NCBI GenBank assembly: GCA_028871055.1
Contig: JAGWON010000001.1
Span: 186,001-250,000, forward strand
From: Alphaproteobacteria bacterium
GTDB lineage: Bacteria; Pseudomonadota; Alphaproteobacteria; ATCC43930; CGMCC-115725
DNA length: 64,000 nt
Direction: 5' to 3'
The position numbers and the translations under genes are program-made. This document shows positions 10,166 through 19,144 of this stretch, in pieces (position 1 is the stretch's first letter; every line of letters begins with the position of its first letter). The notes below the pieces were generated by a model. It was not told the origin of the DNA. It was given only the letters and a program-made list of their open reading frames with translations, and ran no database searches.

Positions 10166-10821
10166 TGCTCGATGTCAACATCCGGCCGGTTTCGACCCGG
10201 CTGACGCCGGAGGGCTTCGCCAAGCTGACGGGTGTTTCACGTGAAACGCTGGAACGGTTTCAGGCCTATGTGACGTTGCTCACGGCATGGAACCGACGCA
10301 TCAATCTAGTCGGCCCGAATACCATCGGCGATATCTGGCGCCGGCATATCCTCGACTCGGCACAGCTCATGCCGTTGCTGCCCGACGAGGCGCGCGTCGT
10401 GGTCGACATCGGCAGCGGTGCCGGACTGCCGGGTCTGATCCTGTCCATCCTCGGCGTGCCCGAGGTCCATTTGATTGAAAGCGACCAGCGCAAGGCGGTG
10501 TTCCTGCGCGAGGCGCAACGCGTCACCGGCGCGCCCGTGACCATTCACGCCCAGCGCGCCGAGCGGCTGGCGCCGCTTCCAGCCGACGCCGTCGTCGCGC
10601 GAGCGATCGCGCCTGTGGATAACATACTACTAATGGTGGACAAATTTCTGACACCCTACACTATATGCCTATTTCTGAAGGGCAAAGGGATCGAGCAGGA
10701 ATTGACCCGTCTGCCGTCGGCGCTGAAGATGAAGGCGCGGATTTTGCCGAGTCGGAGCGACCCGACCGGCCGCATTCTGCGTCTCGAGGGGCCCTATGGA
10801 TCCGATGACGCTAACCGCTGA
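10162..10821 (+). CDS. rsmG: 16S rRNA (guanine(527)-N(7))-methyltransferase RsmG
   Basis: This 219-residue GidB protein methylates G527 of 16S rRNA using S-adenosylmethionine. It shows the family block [20 protein letters not shown], the SAM-binding motif [14 protein letters not shown] and the downstream [12 protein letters not shown]. The N-terminal [10 protein letters not shown] is encoded over a parS site. It overlaps mnmG by 4 bases (ATGA) and its end overlaps parA by 26 bases, so all these genes are tightly coupled. Confidence 0.96.
   Translation: MMLDVNIRPVSTRLTPEGFAKLTGVSRETLERFQAYVTLLTAWNRRINLVGPNTIGDIWRRHILDSAQLMPLLPDEARVVVDIGSGAGLPGLILSILGVPEVHLIESDQRKAVFLREAQRVTGAPVTIHAQRAERLAPLPADAVVARAIAPVDNILLMVDKFLTPYTICLFLKGKGIEQELTRLPSALKMKARILPSRSDPTGRILRLEGPYGSDDANR
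10233..10248. promoter_or_regulatory. parS: parS site 3, inside rsmG
   Basis: TGTTTCACGTGAAACG matches site 1 in 15 of 16 positions. It is translated as GVSRET in the N-terminal part of RsmG, a motif known to carry parS in many bacteria. Confidence 0.88.
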
Positions 10822-11641
10822 CCTCCCGCCACCTGCAACCGGTCCGGCGGCGGTGGCGCGCGTCATCGCCATCGCCAACCAGAAGGGTGGCGTCGGCAAG
10901 ACCACGACCGCGATCAATCTCGCCACCGCGCTCGCCGCCGCCGGCGAAGCCGTGCTGCTGATCGATTTCGATCCGCAGGGCAATGCCTCGACCGGCCTCG
11001 GCATTTCGCGCCAGGCGCGTACGGTGACGAGCTACGACGTGCTCTTGGGCGCGCGCGAGCTCGGCGCCGCGGTGGTGCAGACGGCGGTGCCGCGGCTCGC
11101 CATCGTGCCGGCCTCGGTCGATCTGTCGGGCGCCGAGCTCGAGCTGGTCGATGCCGAGCGCCGCGAGTACCGTTTGCGCGAGACGCTCGCCGGCAAGCTT
11201 GGCGCGTTCCGCTACGTGCTGATCGATTGTCCGCCGTCGCTCGGATTGCTGACGCTCAACGCGCTGGTCGCGGCGCACGCCGTGCTGGTGCCGCTGCAAT
11301 GCGAGTTCTACGCGCTCGAAGGCCTGTCGCATCTCGTCAAGACGATCGAGCGGGTGAAGACGAAGCTCAATCCGGCGCTCGAGATCCAGGGCGTGGTGCT
11401 GACCATGTTCGACCGGCGCAATAATCTCTCCGACCTGGTCGCGGCCGACGTGCGCGGACATTTCGGCGCCAAGGTTTATGAAACCGTGATTCCGCGCAAC
11501 GTGCGCATCTCCGAGGCGCCGTCGCACGGCAAGCCGGTGCTGCTCTACGACTTCCGCTGTCCCGGTTCGCAGGCCTACGTCCATCTCGCGGGCGAGATGC
11601 TGCGGCGCGAGCGCGCGCTGGTCGAGCGGTTGGCGTCGTGA
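10796..11641 (+). CDS. parA: Chromosome partitioning ATPase ParA
   Basis: ParA is a Walker-type ATPase that binds the nucleoid and moves ParB-parS complexes to segregate replicated origins. The 281-residue protein has the deviant Walker A motif NQKGGVGKTTTAINLATAL (residues 28-46), the Walker A' region VLLIDFDPQGNASTGLG, and YVLIDCPPSLGLLTLNAL as Walker B. The start at 10796 has GAGGGG just upstream and lies inside the end of rsmG. The GTG start of parB overlaps its stop by 4 bases. Confidence 0.97.
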   Translation: MDPMTLTADLPPPATGPAAVARVIAIANQKGGVGKTTTAINLATALAAAGEAVLLIDFDPQGNASTGLGISRQARTVTSYDVLLGARELGAAVVQTAVPRLAIVPASVDLSGAELELVDAERREYRLRETLAGKLGAFRYVLIDCPPSLGLLTLNALVAAHAVLVPLQCEFYALEGLSHLVKTIERVKTKLNPALEIQGVVLTMFDRRNNLSDLVAADVRGHFGAKVYETVIPRNVRISEAPSHGKPVLLYDFRCPGSQAYVHLAGEMLRRERALVERLAS

Positions 11642-12522
11642 GCGAGAAGCGCGGTCTCGGCCGCGGCCTGTCGGCGCTCCTCGGCGAGGACGCGAACGTG
11701 CCCGAGCGCGAGGCGACGGCGCCGGCGAAGGGCGCGCGCACCGTGCCGATCGATCAGATCTATCCCGGCTGGTTCCAGCCGCGGCGCAACTTCGACGAGA
11801 CCGAGATGAACGCGCTGGTCGAAAGCATCGCGGCGCAGGGCATCCTCCAGCCGCTGCTGGTGCGGCCACATCCGAAATTCGCCGGCGCGTTCGAGATCCT
11901 CGCCGGCGAGCGCCGCTGGCGCGCGGCGCAGCGCGCGCAGCTGCACGACGTGCCGGTCATCGTGAAGGAGATCGGCGACCGCGAGGCGCTCGAGATCGCG
12001 CTGGTCGAGAACATCCAGCGCAGCGATCTCAACGCGATCGAGGAGGCGCAGGGCTACCGGCGGCTGATCGACGAGTTCGGCCATACGCAAGAGGCGCTGG
12101 CGACCGCGTTGGGCAAGAGCCGCAGCCACATCGCCAACCTGCTGCGGCTGCTGACGCTGCCGCAGGAGATCAAGGACATGGTCGCCGACGGTCGGCTCAG
12201 CATGGGCCACGCGCGCGCGCTGGTCGGTCTCGCGGCCGAGCCGGCGCTGGCGCTGGCGACTGCAATCGTGCGCGACGACTTGAACGTGCGCCAGGCCGAG
12301 CGCGCCGCCAAGCCACGGGAGCAAGCGGAGTTCGTCACCCGCAAGGGCCGCGCCAAGCGCCAGCGCGACGCCAACATCGTCGCGCTCGAACGCGAGCTGT
12401 CGGCGGCGCTCGGCCTCATGGTCGAGATCGCGTTCGACGGCAAGGGCGGCGCGCTCACCATCCGCTACGCGTCGCTCGACCAGCTCGACGACGTGCTGAA
12501 GAAGCTACGCGCCATGCCGTGA
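11638..12522 (+). CDS. parB: Chromosome partitioning protein ParB
   Basis: ParB is the CTP-dependent DNA clamp that loads at parS. The 294-residue protein starts at a GTG with KRGLGRGLSALLGED, the ParA-contacting N-terminus. It has the CTPase core, including AGERRWRAAQRAQL and ENIQRSDLNAIEEAQGY, the helix-turn-helix GKSRSHIANLLRLLTLP, and a C-terminal dimerisation domain ending LDDVLKKLRAMP. Three parS sites lie within about 3.4 kb upstream, which supports the assignment. Confidence 0.97.
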   Translation: MSEKRGLGRGLSALLGEDANVPEREATAPAKGARTVPIDQIYPGWFQPRRNFDETEMNALVESIAAQGILQPLLVRPHPKFAGAFEILAGERRWRAAQRAQLHDVPVIVKEIGDREALEIALVENIQRSDLNAIEEAQGYRRLIDEFGHTQEALATALGKSRSHIANLLRLLTLPQEIKDMVADGRLSMGHARALVGLAAEPALALATAIVRDDLNVRQAERAAKPREQAEFVTRKGRAKRQRDANIVALERELSAALGLMVEIAFDGKGGALTIRYASLDQLDDVLKKLRAMP

Positions 12523-12529
12523 GCCGCCG

Positions 12530-13009
12530 ATGGCTGCGAAACCAGTCGCCATCGTCGCCGCCGAAGCCGCGCCCAATCCGAAGCCGTCGGGCTATCCCGA
12601 GCCGTTCTATTCGCGCATGCTCGGCCGCCAGAAGCGGCCGCTCGGCGACGTCTTCGGCCTTAAGAATTTCGGCGTCAACCTGACGCGGTTGGCACCCGGC
12701 GCGATCTCGGCGCTGCGCCATGCGCATTCGGCGCAGGACGAGTTCATCTACATCGTCGAAGGCGAGCCAGTGCTGGTTACCGGCGCGGGCGAGAGGCCGC
12801 TCCGGCCCGGCATGTGCGCGGGCTTCAAGGCCGGCTCGGGCGACGCGCATCACTTGATCAACCGCACCCAACGCGAGGTGATCTATCTCGAAATCGGCGA
12901 CCGCAGCATGCCCGACGACGTCGAATATCCCGACGACGACATCCGCGCCACCACCGACGCCGCCGGCAAGCGGATCTTTCTGCGCAAGAACGGCGCGCCG
13001 TTCGGCTGA
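12530..13009 (+). CDS. Cupin domain-containing protein
   Basis: This 159-residue protein has a single cupin barrel. The first cupin motif is visible as LRHAHSAQDEFIYIVEGE, with His residues and a Glu that usually hold a metal ion, and the second as PLRPGMCAGFKAGSGDAHHLIN. Substrate and reaction are not evident. It follows parB by 7 bases on the same strand. Its role relative to parAB is unknown, and the placement may be only transcriptional. Confidence 0.85.
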   Translation: MAAKPVAIVAAEAAPNPKPSGYPEPFYSRMLGRQKRPLGDVFGLKNFGVNLTRLAPGAISALRHAHSAQDEFIYIVEGEPVLVTGAGERPLRPGMCAGFKAGSGDAHHLINRTQREVIYLEIGDRSMPDDVEYPDDDIRATTDAAGKRIFLRKNGAPFG

Positions 13010-13028
13010 GACGGGCGCGGCGAGGCGG

Positions 13029-13187
13029 TTAGGCCGCCGCCTCTTCGACGATCTTCCGTCGGGCGTCCGCGATCGAAAGGTGGGCGATCCCGACGAGATG
13101 CGCGGCCTCGGCGTATTGCTTCGTCGCCAGCCATTCCTCGATGAAATCCAGCCAATCGGTGATGAGATCGATTTCCGACAAGTCCAT
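13029..13187 (-). CDS. Small hypothetical acidic protein
   Basis: This 52-residue frame begins MDLSEIDLITDWLDFIEEWL and ends ARRKIVEEAAA. It has a strong GGGGAGAG ribosome-binding site placed correctly before the ATG at 13187, which supports real expression. The protein is acidic and helical, with no recognised domain. It lies between the convergent cupin gene and holA and shares the strand of holA. Confidence 0.55.
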   Translation of the reverse strand: MDLSEIDLITDWLDFIEEWLATKQYAEAAHLVGIAHLSIADARRKIVEEAAA

Positions 13188-13296
13188 CGGCACTCTCCCC
13201 GAACGATGCTTCTCCGGGTGACGACGCGCCGCCCGATCCGGGCCCGACCATCCTGCCACAATTCGGCTGGCCCCGGTCAGTTGATCGGCTTCCGCC

Positions 13297-14337
13297 TCAC
13301 GACGCGTGACGCGACGACTGCATCGCGCCGCGGGCGATCCGGAGCAGTGCCGCGCGGCAGATGGTTTCGCCCGGCATGCCCGACGATTTCGCCTGGCGCT
13401 CGGCCTCGACCAGCGCGACCAGCACGGCGGCGGCGCGCCGCGCCGGCCATAGCCGGAGCTGGCGCTTGAAACTGTCCTTGAGCTTGAAGAACAGCGGCGG
13501 GCGGATCGCGGCGATCGCCTCGTCCGCGCCGGCGCCGTCGTCGACCCGCGCGGCGGTGCGATGGAGCTGCGTGAAGTGCCGTTGCGCTGCGCGAAGAATG
13601 CGGATCGGCGCCTCGCCCTCGGCGAGCGCCCGCGCCAGCGCGCGCTCGCAGGCGGCGGGTTTGCCCTCGGCGGCGGCCAGCACCGCGTCCTCGAGCGAAA
13701 GGTCGGCGCTGTCGCCGACCAGCGCGGCGGCGTCGGCGAGCGTCACGGTGCCGCCGTCGCCGGCGAAAAGCGCAAGCTTCTCGAGCTCCTGCCGGCTCAG
13801 GCCGCGGTCGCCGCCGAGCGACGACACCAGATAGGGCAACGCGTCGGGCGCGATGGCGATGCGGTGGGCGCGCGCCACCTCGCGCACCAGCGCCTCGATC
13901 TCGCGCGGCCCGTCGGGATAGCAGGCGATGGCGGCGGCGTTCTTGGCGCCCTCGAAAGCGCGGCGCAGGCTCGAGCGCGGCTTCAAGTCGCCGCCCTCGA
14001 CCAGCACGAAGCCGTCGCCCGCCGGCGGATCGGCAAGATAGCGGGCGAAGAGCGCGCCGACCGCATCGCCGGCGTCGCTGACATGCACCAGCCGGCGGCC
14101 GCCCATCAGCGACAGCTGCGCCGCCTCGTCGTGCAGCCGCGCGGGATTCGACAGCAGCGATTCGGCCGACAACGCGGCGACGCGGAAGGCGTCCTTGGGA
14201 TCGGGCACGATGGCGCGGGCGAGCCGCGCCGCGCGCTCGCCGACCAGGCCGCGGTCGGGGCCGTAAACGAGGCAGGCGCGGACGGCCGCATCGGGCGCCG
14301 CCAGAAACGGCTCGACGCGGCGGGGTTCGATCTTCAC
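13297..14337 (-). CDS. holA: DNA polymerase III subunit delta
   Basis: HolA is the clamp-loader delta subunit that opens the beta sliding clamp. The 346-residue protein fits the family length, with ACLVYGPDRGLVGERAARLA at the N-terminus, FVLVEGGDLKPRSSLRRAFE in the central domain and LGGDRGLSRQELEKLALFAG in domain II. The position directly after lptE and leuS (5 bases after lptE) is the conserved alphaproteobacterial arrangement. Confidence 0.94.
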   Translation of the reverse strand: MKIEPRRVEPFLAAPDAAVRACLVYGPDRGLVGERAARLARAIVPDPKDAFRVAALSAESLLSNPARLHDEAAQLSLMGGRRLVHVSDAGDAVGALFARYLADPPAGDGFVLVEGGDLKPRSSLRRAFEGAKNAAAIACYPDGPREIEALVREVARAHRIAIAPDALPYLVSSLGGDRGLSRQELEKLALFAGDGGTVTLADAAALVGDSADLSLEDAVLAAAEGKPAACERALARALAEGEAPIRILRAAQRHFTQLHRTAARVDDGAGADEAIAAIRPPLFFKLKDSFKRQLRLWPARRAAAVLVALVEAERQAKSSGMPGETICRAALLRIARGAMQSSRHAS

Positions 14338-14341
14338 CGGC

Positions 14342-14818
14342 TCAGCGCGCCGCCGCGCGGCCGCGCGACCAGAGCGACAGCTGGAGCACGACGGCGTTGG
14401 CCAGGTCTTCGATGGCGCGCTCGCGCGCGTCGTCCTCGGCGACCGTGGCGGCCCAGGCGTCGTTCTGCAGGTTGAAGGCGCTGACGGTGTGGCTTTGGCC
14501 GGTGACGCTGACGCCGTCGCCGCTCAGCGTATAGCTCGCCGAGGCATTGATCTCGGACCGGGTCGAGGTGGCGTTGCGCTGGATGCCGAGATCGGCGCGG
14601 CTCAACGTCAGCACCACGATCAGGTTATAGCGCGTCGGCACCGGGGCGCCGCGCGGATTGAGCTTCTCGCGCAGCGCCAGCTCGAGCATCTGGCCCTCGC
14701 GATCCTGGATCGGTTGGACCTTGATGGCGGCGAGCGTCGGGTCGTATTCGCCCGCGGTCGCGCCGCCGTACAGCGGATGGAAGCCGCATCCGGCCAGCGG
14801 CGTCGCGGCGAGAGCCAT
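14342..14818 (-). CDS. lptE: LPS assembly lipoprotein LptE
   Basis: LptE plugs the LptD translocon that inserts lipopolysaccharide in the outer membrane. The lipobox LAGC is followed by GFHPLYGG, the usual LptE N-terminus, and the rest (IQDREGQMLELALREKLN and a C-terminal helical part) fits the family. The ATG at 14818 leaves only 10 residues before the Cys, with no positive n-region. The only in-frame ATG upstream, at 14959, overlaps the leuS end and would read through a hairpin repeat. That extension does supply ARKRWPRRALL, a plausible n-region, so the true start is open. The gene lies between leuS and holA. Confidence 0.85.
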   Translation of the reverse strand: MALAATPLAGCGFHPLYGGATAGEYDPTLAAIKVQPIQDREGQMLELALREKLNPRGAPVPTRYNLIVVLTLSRADLGIQRNATSTRSEINASASYTLSGDGVSVTGQSHTVSAFNLQNDAWAATVAEDDARERAIEDLANAVVLQLSLWSRGRAAAR

Positions 14819-14855
14819 CAGTAAGGCTCGCCGAGGCCACCTCTTCCTCGCCGTC

Positions 14856-14923
14856 GTCCCCGCGCAAGCGGGGACCCAGGGCAGGCGACGCGCGGCGGCC
14901 TGGGACCCCTGCTTTCGCAGGGG
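14856..14923. repeat. Double-hairpin dispersed repeat between leuS and lptE
   Basis: Two perfect hairpins stand side by side: GTCCCCGC-gcaa-GCGGGGAC (14856-14875) and CCCCTGC-tttc-GCAGGGG (14906-14923). They are joined by an outer CCCAGG/CCTGGG pair. This is the form of REP/BIME-like repeats common in alphaproteobacterial genomes. It has no T-run, so it is not an ordinary terminator. It occupies the region where the lptE signal peptide start is expected. Confidence 0.75.
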
Positions 14924-14945
14924 TGACGAAAACAGAGAGTGTTGA

Positions 14946-17513
14946 TCAGACCACGACATTGACGATCCGGTTGGGCACGATGATGGTTTTGCGCGGCGAC
15001 TTGCCGCCGAGCGCGTTGATGACGTTGGGCAGCGCCAGCGCCGCTTGGCGCGCGTCGTCCTCGCCGACGTCGCGCGGCACCTCGACCGTGCCCCTGAGCT
15101 TGCCGTTGACCTGGACCGCCAGCGTCACGGTCTCGGCGACGACGAGCGCGGCGTCGGCTTCGGGCCACTTCTCCTCCGCCAGCAGGCGCCGATGGCCGAG
15201 CGCCTGCCACAGCGCCTCGGCCAGGTGCGGCATCATCGGCCCGATGAGGCGCACCGCCGCTTCGAGCGCCTCGCGCGCGACGGCGCCGGCGACGGCGGCC
15301 TTCGCCTCGATCGCGTTGGTGAGCTCGCGGATGCGCGCGACCGCGCGGTTGAAGCGGAACTTGTCGAGATCGTCGGTGACCAGCGCGATGGTCTGGTGGG
15401 TGATGCGCCGCAGGTCCTGGTCGGCGGCGGCGAGCGCGGCGGGCATCTTCGCGCCCGGCGCCGGCAGCGGTTTCTCACGCTCCGCAACCAATCGCCACAG
15501 CCGGTTGGCGTAGCGCCAGGCGCCCTCGATGCCGGCGTCGGTCCATTCGAGGTCGCGCTCGGGCGGGCTGTCGGACAGGAGATAAAGCCGCGCGGTATCG
15601 GCGCCGTAGACGTCGACGATGGCTTCGAGCCCGACCACGTTCTTCTTCGACTTCGACATCTTCTCCATGCGCCCGGCGGTCACCGGATGGCCCTTGGCGT
15701 CGCGCCAGGTGCCGTCGCTGTCGCGCCGGACTTCCTCCGGGAAGAGCCAGTTTCCGGCCGCGTCCTGGTAGGTCTCATGGCACACCATGCCCTGAGTGAA
15801 CAGGCCGGCAAACGGTTCCGTCAGCGCGAAATAGCCGCAGCGCGCGAGCGCCCGGGTGAAGAAGCGGGAATAGAGCAGGTGCAGCACGGCGTGCTCGATG
15901 CCGCCGATATACTGGTCGACCGGCAGCCAGTAATCGACGTCCTTGCGCTCGAAAGCGGCGGCGGATCGGGGCGAACAAAACCGCGCGAAGTACCACGAGC
16001 TCTCGAAGAAGGTGTCGAAGGTGTCGGTCTCGCGCCGCGCCTTGGCGCCGCAGCGCGGGCAGGCGACGTGTTTCCAGGTCGGATGGCGGTCGAGCGGATT
16101 GCCCGGCTGGTCGAAGCTGACGTCGTCGGGCAGCCGCACCGGCAGGTCCGCCTCCGGCACCGGCACGATGCCGCATGTCTCGCAATGGACCACCGGAATC
16201 GGGCAGCCCCAATAGCGCTGGCGCGACACGCCCCAGTCCCTGAGCCGCCACATCGTCGCGCCGGCGCCGGCCCGGAGGCTTTCGAGCTTGGCGATCGCCG
16301 CCCGCTTGGCGTCGCCGACCGATAGCCCGTCGAGGAAATCCGAGTTGATATGCGCGCCGTCGCCGGTATAGGCCTCGTCGCCGATCGCAAACGTCGCCGC
16401 GTCGGCCTCCGGCGGCAGCACCACCGGCGTCACCGTCAGGCGGTATTTGCGCGCGAATTCGAGATCGCGCTGGTCGTGCGCCGGGCAGCCGAAGATCGCG
16501 CCGGTGCCGTATTCCATCAGCACGAAATTGGCGACATAGACCGGCAGCAGCCAGTCGGGCTTGAACGGGTGGCGCGCCTTGACGCCGGTGTCGTAGCCCA
16601 TCTTCTCGGCGGTCTCGAGCACCGCCTCGCTGGTGCCCAGGCGGTTGCACTCGGCGACGAACGCCGCGAGCCGGGGATCGCGCTTGGTCAGCTCTTCGGC
16701 GAGCGGATGGTTGGGCGCCACCGCGACGAACGATGCGCCATAGAGCGTGTCGGGCCGCGTGGTGAAGACCTCGAGCCGTTCGGCGCGGGCCGCGCCGCGA
16801 TGATCGGCCAGCGCGAAGAAAACGCGCGCGCCTTCGGAGCGGCCGATCCAGTTCTCCTGCATCAGCTTGACGCGCTCGGGCCAGCGGTCGAGCGTCTTGA
16901 GCGAGTCGAGCAGCTCCTCGGCGAAGGCGGTGATCTTGAGGAACCACTGGGACAGCAACCGCTTTTCCACCGGCGCGCCCGAGCGCCAGCCGCGGCCGTC
17001 GATCACCTGCTCGTTGGCGAGCACCGTGTTCTCGACCGGGTCCCAGTTGACCCACGACTCCTTGCGATAGGCGAGTCCCGCCGCGAGGAAGTCGAGAAAC
17101 ATCTTCTGTTCGTGCTTGTAGTAGTCGGGATGGCAGGTGGCGATCTCGCGCCGCCAGTCGTAGGCGATGCCCATGCGCTTCAGCTGCTCGCGCATCACCG
17201 CGATGTTGGCGAGCGTCCAGTCGCGCGGATGCTGGCCGGAAGCCATCGCTGCGTTCTCGGCCGGCAAGCCGAACGCGTCCCAGCCCATCGGATGCAGCAC
17301 ATTGAAGCCCTGGGCGCGCTTGGTGCGCGCGACCACGTCGCCCATGGTGTAGTTGCGCACGTGGCCGACGTGGAGTTTCCCCGAGGGATAGGGGAACATC
17401 TCGAGGACGTAGTACTTCGGCCGCGACGGGTCGGTCTCGACCTCGAAGCTCTTACGCTCGCGCCAGACCCGTTGCCACTTCTCTTCGCTCTGCTTCGCGT
17501 TGTACCGCGCCAT
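14946..17513 (-). CDS. leuS: Leucine--tRNA ligase
   Basis: This class I aminoacyl-tRNA synthetase charges tRNA-Leu. The 855-residue protein has the HIGH-type motif [16 protein letters not shown] near residues 48-55 and the KMSKSKKN signature near residue 618. It also has the editing domain ([14 protein letters not shown]) and the zinc-type insert with CETCGIVP and CPRCGAKA. The length is normal. It lies 18 bases after the DUF3576 gene and is followed by lptE and holA, so the four probably form one transcription unit. Confidence 0.98.
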   Translation of the reverse strand: MARYNAKQSEEKWQRVWRERKSFEVETDPSRPKYYVLEMFPYPSGKLHVGHVRNYTMGDVVARTKRAQGFNVLHPMGWDAFGLPAENAAMASGQHPRDWTLANIAVMREQLKRMGIAYDWRREIATCHPDYYKHEQKMFLDFLAAGLAYRKESWVNWDPVENTVLANEQVIDGRGWRSGAPVEKRLLSQWFLKITAFAEELLDSLKTLDRWPERVKLMQENWIGRSEGARVFFALADHRGAARAERLEVFTTRPDTLYGASFVAVAPNHPLAEELTKRDPRLAAFVAECNRLGTSEAVLETAEKMGYDTGVKARHPFKPDWLLPVYVANFVLMEYGTGAIFGCPAHDQRDLEFARKYRLTVTPVVLPPEADAATFAIGDEAYTGDGAHINSDFLDGLSVGDAKRAAIAKLESLRAGAGATMWRLRDWGVSRQRYWGCPIPVVHCETCGIVPVPEADLPVRLPDDVSFDQPGNPLDRHPTWKHVACPRCGAKARRETDTFDTFFESSWYFARFCSPRSAAAFERKDVDYWLPVDQYIGGIEHAVLHLLYSRFFTRALARCGYFALTEPFAGLFTQGMVCHETYQDAAGNWLFPEEVRRDSDGTWRDAKGHPVTAGRMEKMSKSKKNVVGLEAIVDVYGADTARLYLLSDSPPERDLEWTDAGIEGAWRYANRLWRLVAEREKPLPAPGAKMPAALAAADQDLRRITHQTIALVTDDLDKFRFNRAVARIRELTNAIEAKAAVAGAVAREALEAAVRLIGPMMPHLAEALWQALGHRRLLAEEKWPEADAALVVAETVTLAVQVNGKLRGTVEVPRDVGEDDARQAALALPNVINALGGKSPRKTIIVPNRIVNVVV

Positions 17514-17531
17514 CGCGCGTGCGCCGTGGCC

Positions 17532-18137
17532 CTACTGCTGGTTCGAGGCCGTGCTCAGACGGATCTGACGGGCACGCGCGAGGATCGCGTTCTCGAGATC
17601 GACGGAGGTGTTCTTGTCGACCGGCGCGTCGACCCAGGTGCCCTTGGCGTCGCGCTTCTGGCGGAAGACGCTCGCGCGCACGCCGTCGGCGCGCAGCTGG
17701 CGGTTGAGGATGAAGACGTTGACCTTGAAGCGCTCGTCGGGCGTCTGCGGCGGGCTGAACCAGTCGGTGATGATGACGCCGCCGAACGGATCGGCCGAGG
17801 CCAGCGGCATGAACGAGACGGTGTCGAGGCTGGCGTGCCAGAGATAGGAATTGACGCCGACGCCGGGCGCGCCGCCGCCGCCACTGCCGGTCGCGTTGTT
17901 ATTGTTGTTGAAGAACAGCGACAGCACCGACCGGTCGCTGTCGTTCCGGGTGCGCGGGTTGTAGTCCATCGGACCGTTCATGTATTTGGGATCGGTGTGG
18001 TACGGATCTTCGGCGCGCTGCTGCGCGTCCGGGTCGTTGCCCTGCCAGCGATCGCTGTTGAAGAGGCCGCAGCCGGCGAGCAGCACGGCCGCGCCAAAGC
18101 ACAGGAATCCGACTTTCACGGATTGATGTAACGACAT
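17532..18137 (-). CDS. DUF3576 domain-containing lipoprotein
   Basis: This 201-residue protein carries a lipoprotein signal (FLCFGAAVLLAGC) and is therefore probably anchored in a membrane facing the periplasm. After a low-complexity NNNNNATGSGGGG linker, the part from GVNSYLWHASLDTVSFMPLASADPFGGVIITDW on is the DUF3576 domain, which in alphaproteobacteria usually stands just upstream of leuS, as here. The ATG at 18137 has a GAGGAG at a good distance. The function of the family is not known; the conserved context with lptE suggests an envelope role, but that is only inference. Confidence 0.9.
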   Translation of the reverse strand: MSLHQSVKVGFLCFGAAVLLAGCGLFNSDRWQGNDPDAQQRAEDPYHTDPKYMNGPMDYNPRTRNDSDRSVLSLFFNNNNNATGSGGGGAPGVGVNSYLWHASLDTVSFMPLASADPFGGVIITDWFSPPQTPDERFKVNVFILNRQLRADGVRASVFRQKRDAKGTWVDAPVDKNTSVDLENAILARARQIRLSTASNQQ

Positions 18138-18298
18138 ACCAAACTCCTCGGGGCTCCCCCCGGGGACCGCGGCCCCGGGCGAGCCGATCTTAGCGCAGGG
18201 GCCGCAACCCCGGCTATACCTTTGAAAGGCAAGGACGCCCGGGCCCCGCGGGTTTTGGCGGGCTTGACGCCCTGCCCGGCCCCGGCGAGCCTGCCGCC

Positions 18299-18982
18299 AT
18301 GCCCACCGCCGCGTTTGCGCCCATCGCCGAACGTCTGGCCGCGGTGCGGGCGCGGATCGCCGAAGCGGCGCGCCGTGCCGGCCGGCCGGCCGACGCCGTG
18401 TCCCTGGTCGCCATCAGCAAGACCCACCCCGCCGCCGCGGTCGAAGCCGCCATCGCCGCCGGCCAGCGCGTCTTCGGCGAGAACCGCGTCCAGGAGGCCG
18501 AGGCCAAGTTTCCGGCGCTGAAGGCACGCTATCCCGACTTGCGGCTCCATCTGGTGGGACCGCTGCAGACCAACAAGGCGCGCAACGCCGTGCGCCTCTT
18601 CGACGTCATCCACACGCTCGATCGTCCGCGGCTCGCCGAGGCCTTGGCGCGGGCGATGGACCAGGAAGGTCGCCGCCCCACTCTCCTGGTCGAAGTCAAT
18701 ATCGACGCCGAGCCGCAAAAAGCCGGCATAGCACCCGAGGCGGCCGACGGCTTCATCGCCGATTGCCGCGCGCGCTGGCGCCTGGCGCCGGTCGGCCTGA
18801 TGTGCATTCCGCCCGCCGGCGCCGATCCGGCGCCGCATTTCGCCCGCCTCGCGGCGATCGCCGAACGCAACGGCCTCAAAGAGCTGAGCATGGGCATGAG
18901 CGACGATTTCGAGATCGCGGTCGCGCGCGGCGCCACGCTGGCGCGCATCGGCACCGCGATCTTCGGCCCGCGCGAACGGTAG
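18299..18982 (+). CDS. YggS family pyridoxal phosphate-dependent protein (PLP homeostasis)
   Basis: This 227-residue protein is a fold type III PLP-binding protein of the YggS/PLPBP family, which buffers pyridoxal phosphate and affects amino acid balance rather than catalysing a known reaction. Lys41 in LVAISKTHP is the PLP lysine. FGENRVQEAEAKF, LHLVGPLQTNK and LSMGMSDDFEIAVARGAT are the family signatures. It is divergent from the DUF3576-leuS unit. Confidence 0.95.
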   Translation: MPTAAFAPIAERLAAVRARIAEAARRAGRPADAVSLVAISKTHPAAAVEAAIAAGQRVFGENRVQEAEAKFPALKARYPDLRLHLVGPLQTNKARNAVRLFDVIHTLDRPRLAEALARAMDQEGRRPTLLVEVNIDAEPQKAGIAPEAADGFIADCRARWRLAPVGLMCIPPAGADPAPHFARLAAIAERNGLKELSMGMSDDFEIAVARGATLARIGTAIFGPRER

Positions 18983-19008
18983 GGGTTCGGCTGCATCGAC
19001 GCCATGCG

Positions 19009-19128
19009 GGCTTCGTCCCTCGACAAGCTCGGGATGACGAGGCTCAGCCTGAGGAACATTCTCTAGGACATTAAGAAAAGTTCCTCAGCCTGAGGAGGCC
19101 GCGAAGCGGCCGTCTCGAAGGCCGCACT
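19009..19128. repeat. Dispersed repeat with several inverted repeats
   Basis: Non-coding sequence between YggS and the L,D-transpeptidase contains the inverted pair CCTGAGGAAC/GTTCCTCAGG (near 19048 and 19080). It also has the palindromic CTCAGCCTGAG in two copies and the hairpin GGCCGCGAAGCGGCC. The form, with CTCGACAAGCTCGGGATGACGA at one side, is typical of dispersed intergenic repeats in alphaproteobacteria. Function unknown. Confidence 0.6.
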
Positions 19129-19144
19129 GAATCGATCCAGCTCC

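Noticed and set aside
14856-14923. Double hairpin as a leuS transcription terminator
   Set aside because: The stems are strong but no T-run follows on the minus strand. lptE and holA continue directly after it and are normally co-transcribed with leuS.
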